This document shows positions 8,190-22,508 of a stretch of DNA of 64,000 nt, piece after piece. Position 1 is the first letter of the stretch; each line of letters starts with the position of its first letter. The stretch comes from CAVQWT01 sp963717705 (lineage in GTDB: Bacteria > Pseudomonadota > Gammaproteobacteria > Burkholderiales > Casimicrobiaceae): positions 496,001 through 560,000 of the forward strand of contig CAVQWT010000002.1 in assembly GCA_963717705.1 (NCBI GenBank). Reading direction: 5' to 3'. A program made the position numbers and the translations under genes. The notes under the pieces were generated by a model. It saw only the letters and a list, made by a program, of their open reading frames with translations, made no database searches and was not told the origin of the DNA.

Positions 8190-11100
8190 TCACTCGAACG
8201 ACGACGACCGTTCGCAGAGCTCCAGCGCCAGCGCGACGCCCGCCGCGAGGTCGAGCGAGCGCCCGCGCGCGCGCAGCGCCGACCGTTCGTCCGCCGACAG
8301 GTCGGTGGCGGCGGCGTCGAGCTCGCTTTCGAGCTCCTGCTCCAGCGTCGGCGCGCGCGGCGTGCCGATGGCGTCGCGCAGCGCGTCGGCAGCGCCCATC
8401 AGCTCGAAGGCGGTCGGCGCGTCGCCGGACAGCGCGGCGAGGACGCCGATGTCCTCGAGCAGGAACGCCATCGCCCAGCGGTCGTCGTAGTCGCGGTAGG
8501 CGCGCAGGCTGTCGGCGTAGTGCTCGCGGGCCTCGTCGAACTCGCCGAGTCCGCGGGTGGCGTTGCCGAGGTTGTTGTGGCAGATGGCGACCATCCACGT
8601 GTCGCCGACCTCGCGGTTGAGCAGCATCGAGCGCTGGAACCAGTCGCGCGCCTCGTCGAAGCGCTTCTGCAGCACGGCGATCATGCCGAGGTTGGTCATC
8701 GACACGGCGATTGCCCAGCGGTCGCCGATGTCGGTGCGCAGCGCCAGCGCGCGCTCGTGGAAGGCGCGCGAGCGGGCGTAGTCGCCCTGGTACTCGGCGA
8801 TGACGCCGAGGTTGGACAGCAGGCTGCCCATGCTCGCCTTGTCGTCCAGCCGCTCGCGGATGGCGAGGCTCGCCTCGTAGTTGGTCAGTGCCTTGGGGTA
8901 ATCGCCGCGCTGCGCCGCGACCGTGCCGGTGAGGTGCAGCACCTTGCCGACGCCGGCCTCGTCGCCGAGCCCCTCGAAGCCCTTCGCCGCGCGGTCCAGC
9001 AGCAGGAACGCCTCGTCGAAGCGCCCCTGCTTGCGCGCGACCTCGGCCAGCGCCGTCTGGCACGACGCGCGCCAGTAGACGTCGCCCAGGCTCTCGGCGA
9101 GCGCGAGCGCCTCGCCCTCGACCTCCTCCGCGCGGCGCCAGTTGCCGACGAGCTCGAACACCTTGCCGAGCTTGAGCAGCACCTCGACGCGCTCGCCCTG
9201 CTCGACCAGCGGCGCCAGCCGCTCGAAGTACTCGATCGCGGCGGCGTTGGCGTATGCCGCCTGCGCGGCGTCGCCGGCGCGGCGAAGGTACTCGCGCTTC
9301 TTGCGCAGGTTCTCGCTGTGCCAGAAGTGGTGCGCGAGCAGCGCCGGGTTGCGCTCGATCGAGTCCGGCTCGGTCAGCTCGATGAAGCCGCCGACGCGCT
9401 CGTGCAGCATCGAGCGGAACGCGAACGGCATGCTCTCGTAGGCGACTTCCTGCGTGACGACGTGCTTGAACAGGTACGTCTGCTCGCCCTCGTGGTCGAC
9501 GCTGAGCAGGTCCTGCGAGCCCAGCGTCCGCAGGTGGCCCTGGACCGCGTCGTACGCGCCGAGCTCCGGATAGACGCCCGGCAGCATCGGCGCGCTGAAC
9601 GTGCGCCCGACGACGCTCGCCACCTTGAGCGTTCGCCGCGGCGCCTCGCCGACCGCGTCGATGCGGCTCAGGATCAGGCTGTGCAGGCTCTCGGGCAGCT
9701 CGAGGTTGCGGATCGCCGCCTCGTCCTGCGGATGGACGCCCTGGCTGCCGATGAAGTTGAGCAGCTCCTCGATGTAGAAGGCGTTGCCCTGCGCCCGCGC
9801 CGTCACCAGCTCGACCAGCGCCGCCGGCGGCTCGGTGTCGACGCCGAGCATCTGCCCCAGCTTCGACCGGATCAGCAGGTGCGCGTCGTGCGGGTCGAGT
9901 TCGCCGAGCGGGATCTCCTCGAAATACGGCAGCCGCTCGACGCCCAGCCCGCCCCCGGGCTCCGCGGCCGGCCGGTAGGCGAGCACGATCAGCACACGCA
10001 GGTCGGCGATCGCGCGGGCAAGCACCTCGAGCAGGTCGCGCGACAGCGGGTCGATCCGGTGGCAGTCCTCCAGCACGATCACCAGCGGGGCAGCGCGCGC
10101 CTGCGCCCGCAGGCAGTCGACGAGCAGGCCCTCGAGCGAGGTCTTGCGCAGCTTGGCGTCGAACTTCGCGGTGAGGTCGTTGTCGGGGATCGGCAGGTCG
10201 AGCAGCCCCTGCAGCAGCGGCTCGCGCGCGGCGAGCCCGGGGTCGATCGCCGCCAGCGCGACCTTCACGTCCAGCACCTGCTCCTCCTCGGAGCGGCTGG
10301 CGTCGAGGCCGAACAGCGTCGACCAGATCTCGCGCCAGACGAAATAGCTGGTGTTGGTGCCGTACGACTGGCACTCGCCGATGGCGACCAGGACGCCGCG
10401 CTGCCGCGCGACCCGCGCGAATTCCGCCACCAGCCGCGACTTGCCGATGCCGGCCTCGGCCGCGATGCCGACGATGCGGCCGTGCCCGTCGAGGGCCTCG
10501 TCGAGCTTCGCCCCGAGCCGCCCGAGCTCCACCAGGCGGCCGACGATCGGCCGCTCGTGCGCCGACTGCGAGCGCGACGCGTGCCGCTTCGAGGCCTTGA
10601 GCGCGAACACCGGGATCGGCTCCGCCTTGCCCTTGACGGTGATCGGCGCGAGCGGGTCCCAGACGAACGCGTCGCCGGCCGCGCGGCGCACGGGCTCCGG
10701 CACGAAGATCTCGCCGGGCGGCGCCTTGCCCATCAGGCGCGCGGACAGGTTGCCCGCGTCGCCGAGGCAGGTGAACGCCTGCCGCTGCGCGTGGCCGTAG
10801 GTGCCGCTGCGCAGCCGCCCGTAGGCGATCCCGATCTGGATGTCGGTGGCGGCCGTCATCGAGCCGAGATCGCGAAGCTCGATCGCGGCGGCCGCGGCGC
10901 GCGCCGCGTCGTCCTCGTGCGCCACCGGCGAGCCGAACACCGTGTACAGGTACGCACCCTTGTCGCCGAGCGTCAGGTGCAGCAGGTTGCCGCCGTACGA
11001 CGTGAGGATGCGCTGCGCGTGGCGGATGAACTCGTCGAGCTTGCGGATCGCGTCGGCGTCGTTGTCGTAGTCGATGCCGCCGAAGCGCACGCACAGCGGA

Positions 11101-11924
11101 AAGGCGGGCCGCAGCTCGGCGAGGAATTCGCCGCGCCCGGTGCGGATGCGCTCGAACACCGCGGGCAGCACCCACTTCTCGACCACCTCGACGGGAAGTG
11201 GAAGGTCGAGCGGGTCGACCGGGGCGTCGGGCACCGCCTCGAGCAGCCGGTCGACGACGCCGTAGGGGCGGCCGTCCGCCTGGGCGATCCTGGTCTCGCG
11301 AATCGCGACCCGGTCGCCGAGCGCCTCGAGCGCCGAGCGGTCGAGCACCACCTCGCCTTTTTCCGCGTAGAACTCGGCCGCCGCCAGGTCGTTGATGAGC
11401 TGCCCGGCGAGGACGTCGATCAGCTGGATCGAGGGGTCGCCGACGACGAACCGATGGGCCGCGCCGACGGCGACGCCGACTTTCAGTGCGAGGCGCACCC
11501 GCGTCCCGGCGGGCGTGACCACGTCGTGGAGTTCCGCCATCGCCGCCTGCATCGCCAGCGCGCAGGCCGTCGCGCGCGCGCCGTCGTCGCCGTCGATCCA
11601 GCAGGTGATCGCGTCGCCGCTGAAATAGATGACGTGGCCGCCGAAGCGGTCGAGCTCGGAAATGAGCGCGTGGAAAACGCGGTTGAGGTTCGCCGTCAGG
11701 ACCTCGGCGCCGCGCTGCGAGCCGAGCTCGTTGGCCAGCGCCTCGGTCAGCGGCGTGAAACCGGAGATGTCGGCGAACAGCGCCGCGCCGCGGACGGCGT
11801 GGTGGATCTCGCTGCCCATGGCCAGCGCACGCCGGCGGTCACCGGCGATGTGGGCGTCGGCATTGTCGAAGCGGGAGTTTCCCGTTCCCGTCGCCTCCGC
11901 CGAATCTCGTTCTGCCCCGTTCAT
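8190..11924 (-). CDS. Tandem class III nucleotide cyclase domains + AAA ATPase + TPR signalling protein
   Basis: Encodes 1,244 residues. I chose the ATG at 11924 (MNGAERDSAEATG), preceded by GAGAAAG, over upstream starts in low-complexity arginine-rich sequence. A first cyclase-like domain begins near residue 45 (ALFADISGFTPL, GGHVIYFSGDAITCW), and a second lies near 270-420 (AYGRLRSGTYGHAQRQ, FTCLGDAGNLSARLM). A Walker A P-loop follows (AEAGIGKSRL, about 485), then an AAA/STAND-type ATPase region with VIVLEDCHRIDP as candidate Walker B, and TPR repeats at about 900-1150 (GLGDEAGVGKVLHLTG, NLGVIAEYQGDYARS). The first domain keeps the metal-binding Asp of FADISG; the second does not, so the pair may be a pseudo-heterodimer or only a ligand-sensing module. 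Such proteins couple nucleotide cyclase-like input to ATPase/TPR switching in the cytoplasm. Confidence 0.85.
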   Translation of the reverse strand: MNGAERDSAEATGTGNSRFDNADAHIAGDRRRALAMGSEIHHAVRGAALFADISGFTPLTEALANELGSQRGAEVLTANLNRVFHALISELDRFGGHVIYFSGDAITCWIDGDDGARATACALAMQAAMAELHDVVTPAGTRVRLALKVGVAVGAAHRFVVGDPSIQLIDVLAGQLINDLAAAEFYAEKGEVVLDRSALEALGDRVAIRETRIAQADGRPYGVVDRLLEAVPDAPVDPLDLPLPVEVVEKWVLPAVFERIRTGRGEFLAELRPAFPLCVRFGGIDYDNDADAIRKLDEFIRHAQRILTSYGGNLLHLTLGDKGAYLYTVFGSPVAHEDDAARAAAAAIELRDLGSMTAATDIQIGIAYGRLRSGTYGHAQRQAFTCLGDAGNLSARLMGKAPPGEIFVPEPVRRAAGDAFVWDPLAPITVKGKAEPIPVFALKASKRHASRSQSAHERPIVGRLVELGRLGAKLDEALDGHGRIVGIAAEAGIGKSRLVAEFARVARQRGVLVAIGECQSYGTNTSYFVWREIWSTLFGLDASRSEEEQVLDVKVALAAIDPGLAAREPLLQGLLDLPIPDNDLTAKFDAKLRKTSLEGLLVDCLRAQARAAPLVIVLEDCHRIDPLSRDLLEVLARAIADLRVLIVLAYRPAAEPGGGLGVERLPYFEEIPLGELDPHDAHLLIRSKLGQMLGVDTEPPAALVELVTARAQGNAFYIEELLNFIGSQGVHPQDEAAIRNLELPESLHSLILSRIDAVGEAPRRTLKVASVVGRTFSAPMLPGVYPELGAYDAVQGHLRTLGSQDLLSVDHEGEQTYLFKHVVTQEVAYESMPFAFRSMLHERVGGFIELTEPDSIERNPALLAHHFWHSENLRKKREYLRRAGDAAQAAYANAAAIEYFERLAPLVEQGERVEVLLKLGKVFELVGNWRRAEEVEGEALALAESLGDVYWRASCQTALAEVARKQGRFDEAFLLLDRAAKGFEGLGDEAGVGKVLHLTGTVAAQRGDYPKALTNYEASLAIRERLDDKASMGSLLSNLGVIAEYQGDYARSRAFHERALALRTDIGDRWAIAVSMTNLGMIAVLQKRFDEARDWFQRSMLLNREVGDTWMVAICHNNLGNATRGLGEFDEAREHYADSLRAYRDYDDRWAMAFLLEDIGVLAALSGDAPTAFELMGAADALRDAIGTPRAPTLEQELESELDAAATDLSADERSALRARGRSLDLAAGVALALELCERSSSFE

Positions 11925-12305
11925 GTCTTTCTCGTCGCGCTGGCGGCGACCGCAACACCGGACGTCATGGTCATCCCGGCGCGCCGGACGCGCGTCGGGC
12001 CGGTTGCCTTCCACGCGGACAGCGCCCGGATTCGCGCTGCCGGGAAGGTGCCCCGGAAAGGTTGATGAGAATATGCTGCTTTGCATTGCCGCGCCATACT
12101 TCGGCGCAATGCGGTGCGCCGACAGGCGCGGTCGCCGGCGGCCGGGCCGGGCGTTCGCGCGGCCGGCGCACCGGGGGCGCGCCATCGCGGTGCAGCCCCC
12201 GAGGCCGCCGGGACCCGCCTGATGGTCGCAGGCAACACCGGCACCGCCATGCGGCGGCGCACGTTACGCTACGATGACGGCAGCCTCCTTCCCGGCGAGA
12301 TCCGC
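11925..12305. other. Divergent intergenic region, 381 bp
   Basis: Lies between the cyclase/ATPase gene (minus) and the molybdenum-enzyme gene (plus), so it must hold both promoters. A less GC-rich patch at about 12055-12095 is the best promoter candidate. No convincing conserved open frame, dyad or RNA gene was found. Confidence 0.4.
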
Positions 12306-14660
12306 ATGACCGACACGACCCGCGAACCCCTCCATGCCCGCTTCGGCAGCGGCCGGGCCGTGCGCCGCGTCGAGGACGACGCGCTGCTCACCGGCCGCGG
12401 CGCCTTCGCCGCGGACTTCTCGCTGCCGGGGCAGGCACACCTCGTGTTCCTGCGCTCGCCGCACGCGCACGCCCGCATCGCGTCGATCGACACGAAGGCC
12501 GCCGCCGCGCTGCCCGGCGTCGTGGCCATCGTCACCGGCGAGGACCTTGTCCGTTCCGGCGTCAGGCCGCTGCCGATGTCGCGCGACTTCAGGCGCCCGG
12601 ACGGCGGCCGCACCGCCGCCCCGCCGCAGCACGTGCTGGCGGTGGGCACCGTCCGCTTCGTCGGCGAGGCGGTCGCCGCCATCGTGGCCGAGACGCTGCA
12701 CCAGGCGCGCGACGCCGCCGAGGCGATCGACGTGCGCTACGACCCGCTGCCGGCGGTGGCCGACGTCGACGACGCGGTGGCGCCGGGCGCGCCGCCGGTC
12801 TGGCCCGACGCGACGGGCAACGTCGCCTGCCAGGCGCGGCACGGCGACGCCGCCGCGACCGCCGCGGCGTTCGCGCGGGCGCAGCACACGGTGCGCCTCG
12901 ACCTCGTCAACCAGCGGCTGGTGCCGGCGCCGATCGAGCCGCGCACCACGCTGGCGGAGTTCGACGCGGCGACCGGCCGCATCACGCTGCGCGCCAGCTG
13001 CCAGACGCCGACGGGACTGCGCGACGAGCTCGCGAAGGACGTGCTGGGCATCGCCCCCGAGCAGATCCGCGTCGTCGTCGGCGACGTCGGCGGCGGCTTC
13101 GGCATGAAGACGACGCTCTACGCCGAGGACGTGCTGGCCGCGTACTGCGCGCGGCTGCTCGAGCGGCCGGTGCGGTGGTGCGCCGAGCGGCTGGAGGAGT
13201 TCCTGTCCGCCTCGCACGGCCGCGACGTCAACGCCACCATCGAGCTCGCGCTCGACGGCGACGGCAAGGTGCTGGCGCTGCGGCTCGCGTCGCGCGCCAA
13301 CCTGGGCGCGTACGCGACACCCGCAGGCGTCGCGATCCAGCTGCTGATCGGGCCGTGGGTGACGACCAGCGTCTACGACATCCCGGCGATCGACCTCACC
13401 ATCCAGGGCGTGCTGACCCACACCACGCCGACCGGCCCCTACCGCGGCGCGGGTCGTCCCGAGGCGATCTACTTCATCGAGCGCGCGATGGACGCCGCCG
13501 CGCGCGTCACCGGCATCGACCCGGTCGAGCTGCGCCGGCGCAACCTGATCGCGCCGGAGCGGATGCCGTACCGCAACCCGATGGCCAAGACCTACGACAC
13601 CGGCCGCTTCGAGCAGGTGCTCGACGCCGCGCTCGCGCACGCCGACTGGGGCGGCTTCGACGCGCGGCTGGCCGAGACACGGTCCCGCGGCCGGCTGCGC
13701 GGGCGCGGCCTCGCGACCTTCATCGAGTGGACCGGCGCCGAAGTGTTCACCGAGCGCGTCACCGTCACCGTGTCGCCGGGGACCGACGGCGCCGGCGACA
13801 TCGAGATCTTCTCGGCCACGCAGGGCATGGGCCAGGGGCTGCTGACGACGTACGCGCAGCTCGCCGTCGACGTGTTCGGCGTGCCGATCGAGCGCATCCG
13901 CATCGTCCAGGGCGACACCGACCGCGGCACCGGTTTCGGCAGCGCGGGCTCGCGCTCGCTGTTCGTCGGCGGCTCGGCCGTGCACGTCGCCGCCACCGAG
14001 ACGGTCGACGCCGCGCGCAGGCTCGCGGCGGACGAGCTCGAGGCGGCGCCCGGCGACATCGAGTATCGCGACGGCATCTTCCGCATCGCCGGCACCGACC
14101 GGCGGATCGGCCTGTTCGAGCTGGCGGCGAAACAGGCGTCTCGCCGCATCGTCCTCGACAGCACCAGCTCGGTCGACGACGCGACCTGGCCCAACGGCTG
14201 CCACCTCTGCGAAGTCGAGATCGACCCGCTGACCGGCGCCGTCGAGATCGACCGCTACGTGTCGGTCAACGACGTCGGCCGCGTCGTCAACCCGATGATC
14301 GTCGTCGGCCAGCTCGAGGGTGGCGCCGCGCAGGGCATCGGCCAGGCGCTGTGCGAGGCGATGGTCTACGACCGCGAGAGCGGGCAGCCGCTGTCGGCGA
14401 CGTTCATGGACTACGCGCTGCCGCCGGCGGCGATGTTCCGCCACTTCGACATGCGGATGGACGAGACGACTCCCTGCCGCAACAACCTGCTCGGCGTGAA
14501 GGGCGTCGGCGAGCTGGGCACGATCGGCGCGACGCCGACCGTCGTCAGCGGCGTGATCGACGCGCTGCTGCGCGCCGGCGTTCCCGCGGCGCGCGTCGAC
14601 ACGCTGCAGATGCCGCTGACCAGCGAGCGCGTGTGGCGCGCGCTGGCCACCCGCGGCTGA
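12306..14660 (+). CDS. Xanthine dehydrogenase / CO dehydrogenase family molybdopterin-binding large subunit
   Basis: Encodes 784 residues starting MTDTTREPLHARF, the normal length for this family. Conserved features are the N-terminal GRAVRRVEDDALLTGRG, the GGGFGMK cofactor loop near residue 262, PYRGAGRPE near 378 (the form II CoxL-like signature rather than the AYRCSFR of true CO dehydrogenase), the GQGLLTTYAQ segment, and the C-terminal GVKGVGELGTIG with the catalytic Glu. It would bind molybdopterin cytosine dinucleotide and hydroxylate an unknown substrate. Family enzymes need an FeS subunit and usually a FAD subunit; neither is adjacent. The N-terminal start is set by homology; the ATG lies directly after GAGATCCGC. 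Confidence 0.88.
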   Translation: MTDTTREPLHARFGSGRAVRRVEDDALLTGRGAFAADFSLPGQAHLVFLRSPHAHARIASIDTKAAAALPGVVAIVTGEDLVRSGVRPLPMSRDFRRPDGGRTAAPPQHVLAVGTVRFVGEAVAAIVAETLHQARDAAEAIDVRYDPLPAVADVDDAVAPGAPPVWPDATGNVACQARHGDAAATAAAFARAQHTVRLDLVNQRLVPAPIEPRTTLAEFDAATGRITLRASCQTPTGLRDELAKDVLGIAPEQIRVVVGDVGGGFGMKTTLYAEDVLAAYCARLLERPVRWCAERLEEFLSASHGRDVNATIELALDGDGKVLALRLASRANLGAYATPAGVAIQLLIGPWVTTSVYDIPAIDLTIQGVLTHTTPTGPYRGAGRPEAIYFIERAMDAAARVTGIDPVELRRRNLIAPERMPYRNPMAKTYDTGRFEQVLDAALAHADWGGFDARLAETRSRGRLRGRGLATFIEWTGAEVFTERVTVTVSPGTDGAGDIEIFSATQGMGQGLLTTYAQLAVDVFGVPIERIRIVQGDTDRGTGFGSAGSRSLFVGGSAVHVAATETVDAARRLAADELEAAPGDIEYRDGIFRIAGTDRRIGLFELAAKQASRRIVLDSTSSVDDATWPNGCHLCEVEIDPLTGAVEIDRYVSVNDVGRVVNPMIVVGQLEGGAAQGIGQALCEAMVYDRESGQPLSATFMDYALPPAAMFRHFDMRMDETTPCRNNLLGVKGVGELGTIGATPTVVSGVIDALLRAGVPAARVDTLQMPLTSERVWRALATRG

Positions 14661-15015
14661 CCGGGACTGAGCCTGGCTGGACGCAATGGGGCGCAGCGGC
14701 GCGTGCCGACGCCGGGCGACGGCACCGCGCGCGACCGGGCGCGACCGAATGCCGCGGAGCATGGCTGACCGGGCGCTGACTATGCGCTGACCAGGCGCTG
14801 GCTGGGCGCCGATCGGTCGCCTTTCGGTCACCCTCCGGTCGCTGTTCGGTCGAAGAAGCGGCGGTCCTCAGGGTAAGATTCCCCTGGAGCCCGGGTTTTC
14901 GAAACGCCCGCCGGCCACGGGGTTCGCGCGAGGCGAAGCGGCCCGGCGGCAGCCCCCATCGACCACCCGTTCCATGCGTCCCCGGCGACGGCAGACCCCG
15001 ACCCCAACAGCCCCC
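14661..15015. other. Intergenic region upstream of the glycogen operon, 355 bp
   Basis: No gene is seen. The middle holds imperfect GCGCTGAC-type repeats (about 14764-14806), followed by four 11-bp direct repeats (14814-14857) and a possible -10 element TAAGAT at 14874-14879. The glgP start codon lies 137 bp further down, so a long leader is likely. Confidence 0.5.
14814..14857 (+). promoter_or_regulatory. Four 11-bp direct repeats (CGGTCxx), candidate operator of the glycogen operon
   Basis: CGGTCGCCTTT, CGGTCACCCTC, CGGTCGCTGTT and CGGTCGAAGAA begin at 14814, 14825, 14836 and 14847: the same 5-base core every 11 bases, one helical turn apart. They end 17 bases before a possible -10 (TAAGAT), where a -35 box would lie, and no good -35 is present. 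This arrangement suits an activator that binds direct repeats cooperatively. The regulator is unknown. Confidence 0.4.
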
Positions 15016-17547
<2,532 letters not shown>

Positions 17548-17551
17548 CGGC

Positions 17552-19738
<2,187 letters not shown>

Positions 19739-19784
19739 TGCCACGCACACCCGGCCGCAAGACGGGCCGCCCGGAGACGAAGCA

Positions 19785-21050
19785 ATGGACCAGGTAACGT
19801 ACTCGACCCCGTTGTCGCGCTCGGCGATGGCCTATGTGCTCGCCGGGGGCCGCGGCAGCCGGCTGCTCGAGTTGACCGAGCGGCGCGCCAAGCCCGCCGT
19901 CTACTTCGGCGGCAAGTCGCGGATCATCGACTTCGCGCTGTCGAACGCGCTCAACTCCGGCATCCGGCGCATCGCCGTCGCGACCCAGTACAAGGCGCAC
20001 AGCCTGATCCGGCACCTGCAGCGCGGCTGGAACTTCCTGCAGCCGGTGCGCAACGAGAGCTTCGACATCCTGCCGGCAAGCCAGCGCGTGGCCGAGGACC
20101 AGTGGTACGCCGGCACCGCCGACGCGGTGTTCCAGAACATCGACATCATCGACGGCTACGCACCCGAGTACCTGGTCATCCTCGCCGGCGACCACATCTA
20201 CAAGATGGACTACGAGCGGATGCTGGTCCAGCACGTCAACGACGGCGCCGACGTCACCGTCGCCTGCATCGAGGTGCCGGTAGCCGAGGCGAAGGGCTTC
20301 GGCGTCATGCACGTCGACGACGCCGACCGCATCGTGTCCTTCGTCGAGAAGCCGGAGCATCCGCCTGAAATGCCGGACCGGCCGGGCTGGGCGCTGGCGA
20401 GCATGGGCATCTACGTCTTCCGGCGCGAGTTCCTGAACGAGCAGCTGCGGCGCGACGCGGCCGATCCGCACTCGACCCGCGACTTCGGCCGCGACATCAT
20501 TCCGTTCCTGGTCGCGCACGGCAAGGCCGTCGCCCACCGCTTCACGCGCTCGTGCATCCGGTCGCGCGACGAGACCGAGGTCTACTGGCGCGACGTCGGG
20601 ACGCTCGACGCGTACTGGGAAGCCAACATCGACCTCACCGACGTCGTCCCGGCGCTCGACCTCTACGACCGCAACTGGCCGATCTGGAGCTACGCCGAGA
20701 TCACGCCGCCGGCGAAATTCGTCCACGACGTCGAAGGCCGGCGCGGCATCGGCGTCTCGTCGCTGGTGTCCGGCGGCTGCATCGTCTCCGGCTCGACGCT
20801 GCGGCACTCGCTGCTGTTCACCGGCGTCCACCTGCACTCCTACGGGCACGTCGAGAACGCCGTGGTGCTGCCCTACGTCGAAATCGGCCGGCACGCGCGG
20901 CTCACCAACGTGATCGTCGATGCCGAGGTGAAGATTCCCGAAGGCCTGGTCGTCGGCGAGGACCCGGAGGCCGACGCGGCGCGCTTCCGCCGCACCGCTA
21001 ACGGCATCTGCCTGATCACGCAGCCGATGATCGACCGCCTCGAACAGTGA
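19785..21050 (+). CDS. glgC: Glucose-1-phosphate adenylyltransferase (first copy, in operon)
   Basis: Encodes 421 residues and makes ADP-glucose from ATP and glucose-1-phosphate, the committed step of glycogen synthesis. It has the nucleotide-binding motif VLAGGRGSRLLELTERRAKPAVYFGGK, the substrate segment AGDHIYKMDYERML, FVEKPEHPP, and the C-terminal left-handed beta-helix (GGCIVSGSTLRHSLLFTGV). The start has GGAG eight bases upstream. Its TGA overlaps the GTG start of glgA, giving translational coupling. A second, clearly different glgC lies at the other end of the operon on the opposite strand. Confidence 0.96.
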   Translation: MDQVTYSTPLSRSAMAYVLAGGRGSRLLELTERRAKPAVYFGGKSRIIDFALSNALNSGIRRIAVATQYKAHSLIRHLQRGWNFLQPVRNESFDILPASQRVAEDQWYAGTADAVFQNIDIIDGYAPEYLVILAGDHIYKMDYERMLVQHVNDGADVTVACIEVPVAEAKGFGVMHVDDADRIVSFVEKPEHPPEMPDRPGWALASMGIYVFRREFLNEQLRRDAADPHSTRDFGRDIIPFLVAHGKAVAHRFTRSCIRSRDETEVYWRDVGTLDAYWEANIDLTDVVPALDLYDRNWPIWSYAEITPPAKFVHDVEGRRGIGVSSLVSGGCIVSGSTLRHSLLFTGVHLHSYGHVENAVVLPYVEIGRHARLTNVIVDAEVKIPEGLVVGEDPEADAARFRRTANGICLITQPMIDRLEQ

Positions 21051-22504
21051 AGCGGCTGCGCGTCCTCTCCGTCGCGTCCGAGGTCTACCCGCTGGTCAAG
21101 ACCGGCGGCCTCGCGGACGTCGTCGGCGCGCTGCCGCCGGCGCTGGCGCGCGAGGGGATCGACACGCGGACGCTGGTCCCCGGCTATCCGGGGGTGATCG
21201 ACGCGCTGCCGGGCGCCGAGACCCTGCACCGCTTCGCCCCGCTGCACGGCGGACCCGCAAGGCTGCTTGCCGCGCGCGCCGCGGGCCTCGACCTGCTGGT
21301 GCTGGATGCGCCGCACCTCTACGCGCGGCCCGGCAACCCCTACACCGGGCCGGACGGTCAGCCGTGGCCGGACAATGCGCTGCGGTTCGCGGCCCTGGGC
21401 CAGTGCGCCGCCTCGATCGGCCGCGGCCTGGTGCCGGGAATCACGCCGGACGTCGTCCACGCGCACGACTGGCAGGCCGGCCTCGCCCCGGCGCTGCTCC
21501 ACTACGGCGGCACGCCGCGGCCGGGCACGGTGATGACGGTGCACAACCTGTCGTTCCAGGGCCAGTTCCCGCGCGAGCTGCTGGCCGAGGTCGGCCTGCC
21601 CCCGCACGCCTGGGCGCTGGACGGCGTCGAATACCACGGCACGATCGGCTACCTGAAGGCCGGGCTCGCGCTTGCGGACCGGATCACCACCGTGTCACCG
21701 ACCTACGCCGCCGAGATTCGCACGCCCGAGGGCGGCATGGGGCTCGACGGACTGCTGCGCCATCGCGCCGACGTGCTGACGGGCATCCTGAACGGCATCG
21801 ACGACACGGTGTGGAATCCGGCGACCGACGAGCACCTCGCCGCCACCTTCGACGCCCGGAATCTGCCGCGCCGCGCCGCCAACAAGGCGGCGCTGCAGGC
21901 GCGCTTCGGCCTCGACGCCGAGCCGAAGACGTTTCTGCTCGGCGTCGTCAGCCGGCTGACGCTGCAGAAGGGCATGGACGTGCTGGCCTCAGCGCTGCCC
22001 GCGCTGATCGGCCAGGGGGCGCAGCTCGCGCTGCTGGGCGCCGGCGACCGGGCGCTCGAGGACGCTTTCGTCGCGGCGGCCGCGCGGTACCCCGGGCGCA
22101 TCGCCGCGGTGATCGGCTACGAGGAGGCGCTCGCGCACCTGCTGCAGGGTGGCGTCGACGCGCTGCTGGTCCCGTCGCGCTTCGAGCCCTGCGGCCTCAC
22201 CCAGCTCTGCGCGCTGCGCTACGGCGCCATCCCGATCGTGGCGCGGGTCGGCGGCCTGGCCGACACCGTCGTCGACGCCAGCGAGATGGCGCTGGCCGCG
22301 CGCGCCGGCACCGGCGTCCAGTTCGCGCCGGTGACCCGCGACAGCCTCGGCTTCGCGATCGCCCGCGCGAAGTCGCTGCGGAGTAACGCCGCGCGCTGGC
22401 GCGGCCTGCAGTCGCGCGCGATGGCGACCGACGTCGGCTGGACCCGCCCCGCCAGGCAGTACGCCGAGCTCTTCCGCGCGCTGGCCGCGTCCGGCGCCGC
22501 CTGA
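21047..22504 (+). CDS. glgA: Glycogen synthase (ADP-glucose type)
   Basis: Encodes 485 residues, a typical length. It transfers glucose from ADP-glucose to the growing glucan (GT5). The N-terminal KTGGLADVVGALPPALA contains the ADP-glucose-binding lysine of the KTGG motif. Further markers are HAHDWQAGLAPALL, TVHNLSFQGQFP, and the C-terminal PSRFEPCGLTQLCALRYG with the catalytic Glu of the GT-B fold. The GTG start at 21047 overlaps the glgC stop codon (GTGA), and the next gene starts four bases after its stop. Confidence 0.95.
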   Translation: MKRLRVLSVASEVYPLVKTGGLADVVGALPPALAREGIDTRTLVPGYPGVIDALPGAETLHRFAPLHGGPARLLAARAAGLDLLVLDAPHLYARPGNPYTGPDGQPWPDNALRFAALGQCAASIGRGLVPGITPDVVHAHDWQAGLAPALLHYGGTPRPGTVMTVHNLSFQGQFPRELLAEVGLPPHAWALDGVEYHGTIGYLKAGLALADRITTVSPTYAAEIRTPEGGMGLDGLLRHRADVLTGILNGIDDTVWNPATDEHLAATFDARNLPRRAANKAALQARFGLDAEPKTFLLGVVSRLTLQKGMDVLASALPALIGQGAQLALLGAGDRALEDAFVAAAARYPGRIAAVIGYEEALAHLLQGGVDALLVPSRFEPCGLTQLCALRYGAIPIVARVGGLADTVVDASEMALAARAGTGVQFAPVTRDSLGFAIARAKSLRSNAARWRGLQSRAMATDVGWTRPARQYAELFRALAASGAA

Positions 22505-22508
22505 CCCG

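Noticed and set aside
7908..12065. 1,385-codon plus-strand open frame opposite the cyclase/ATPase gene
   Set aside because: An antisense shadow of a GC-rich gene; it is Arg/Val/Asp-rich with no domain, while the minus strand has clear cyclase, AAA and TPR motifs.
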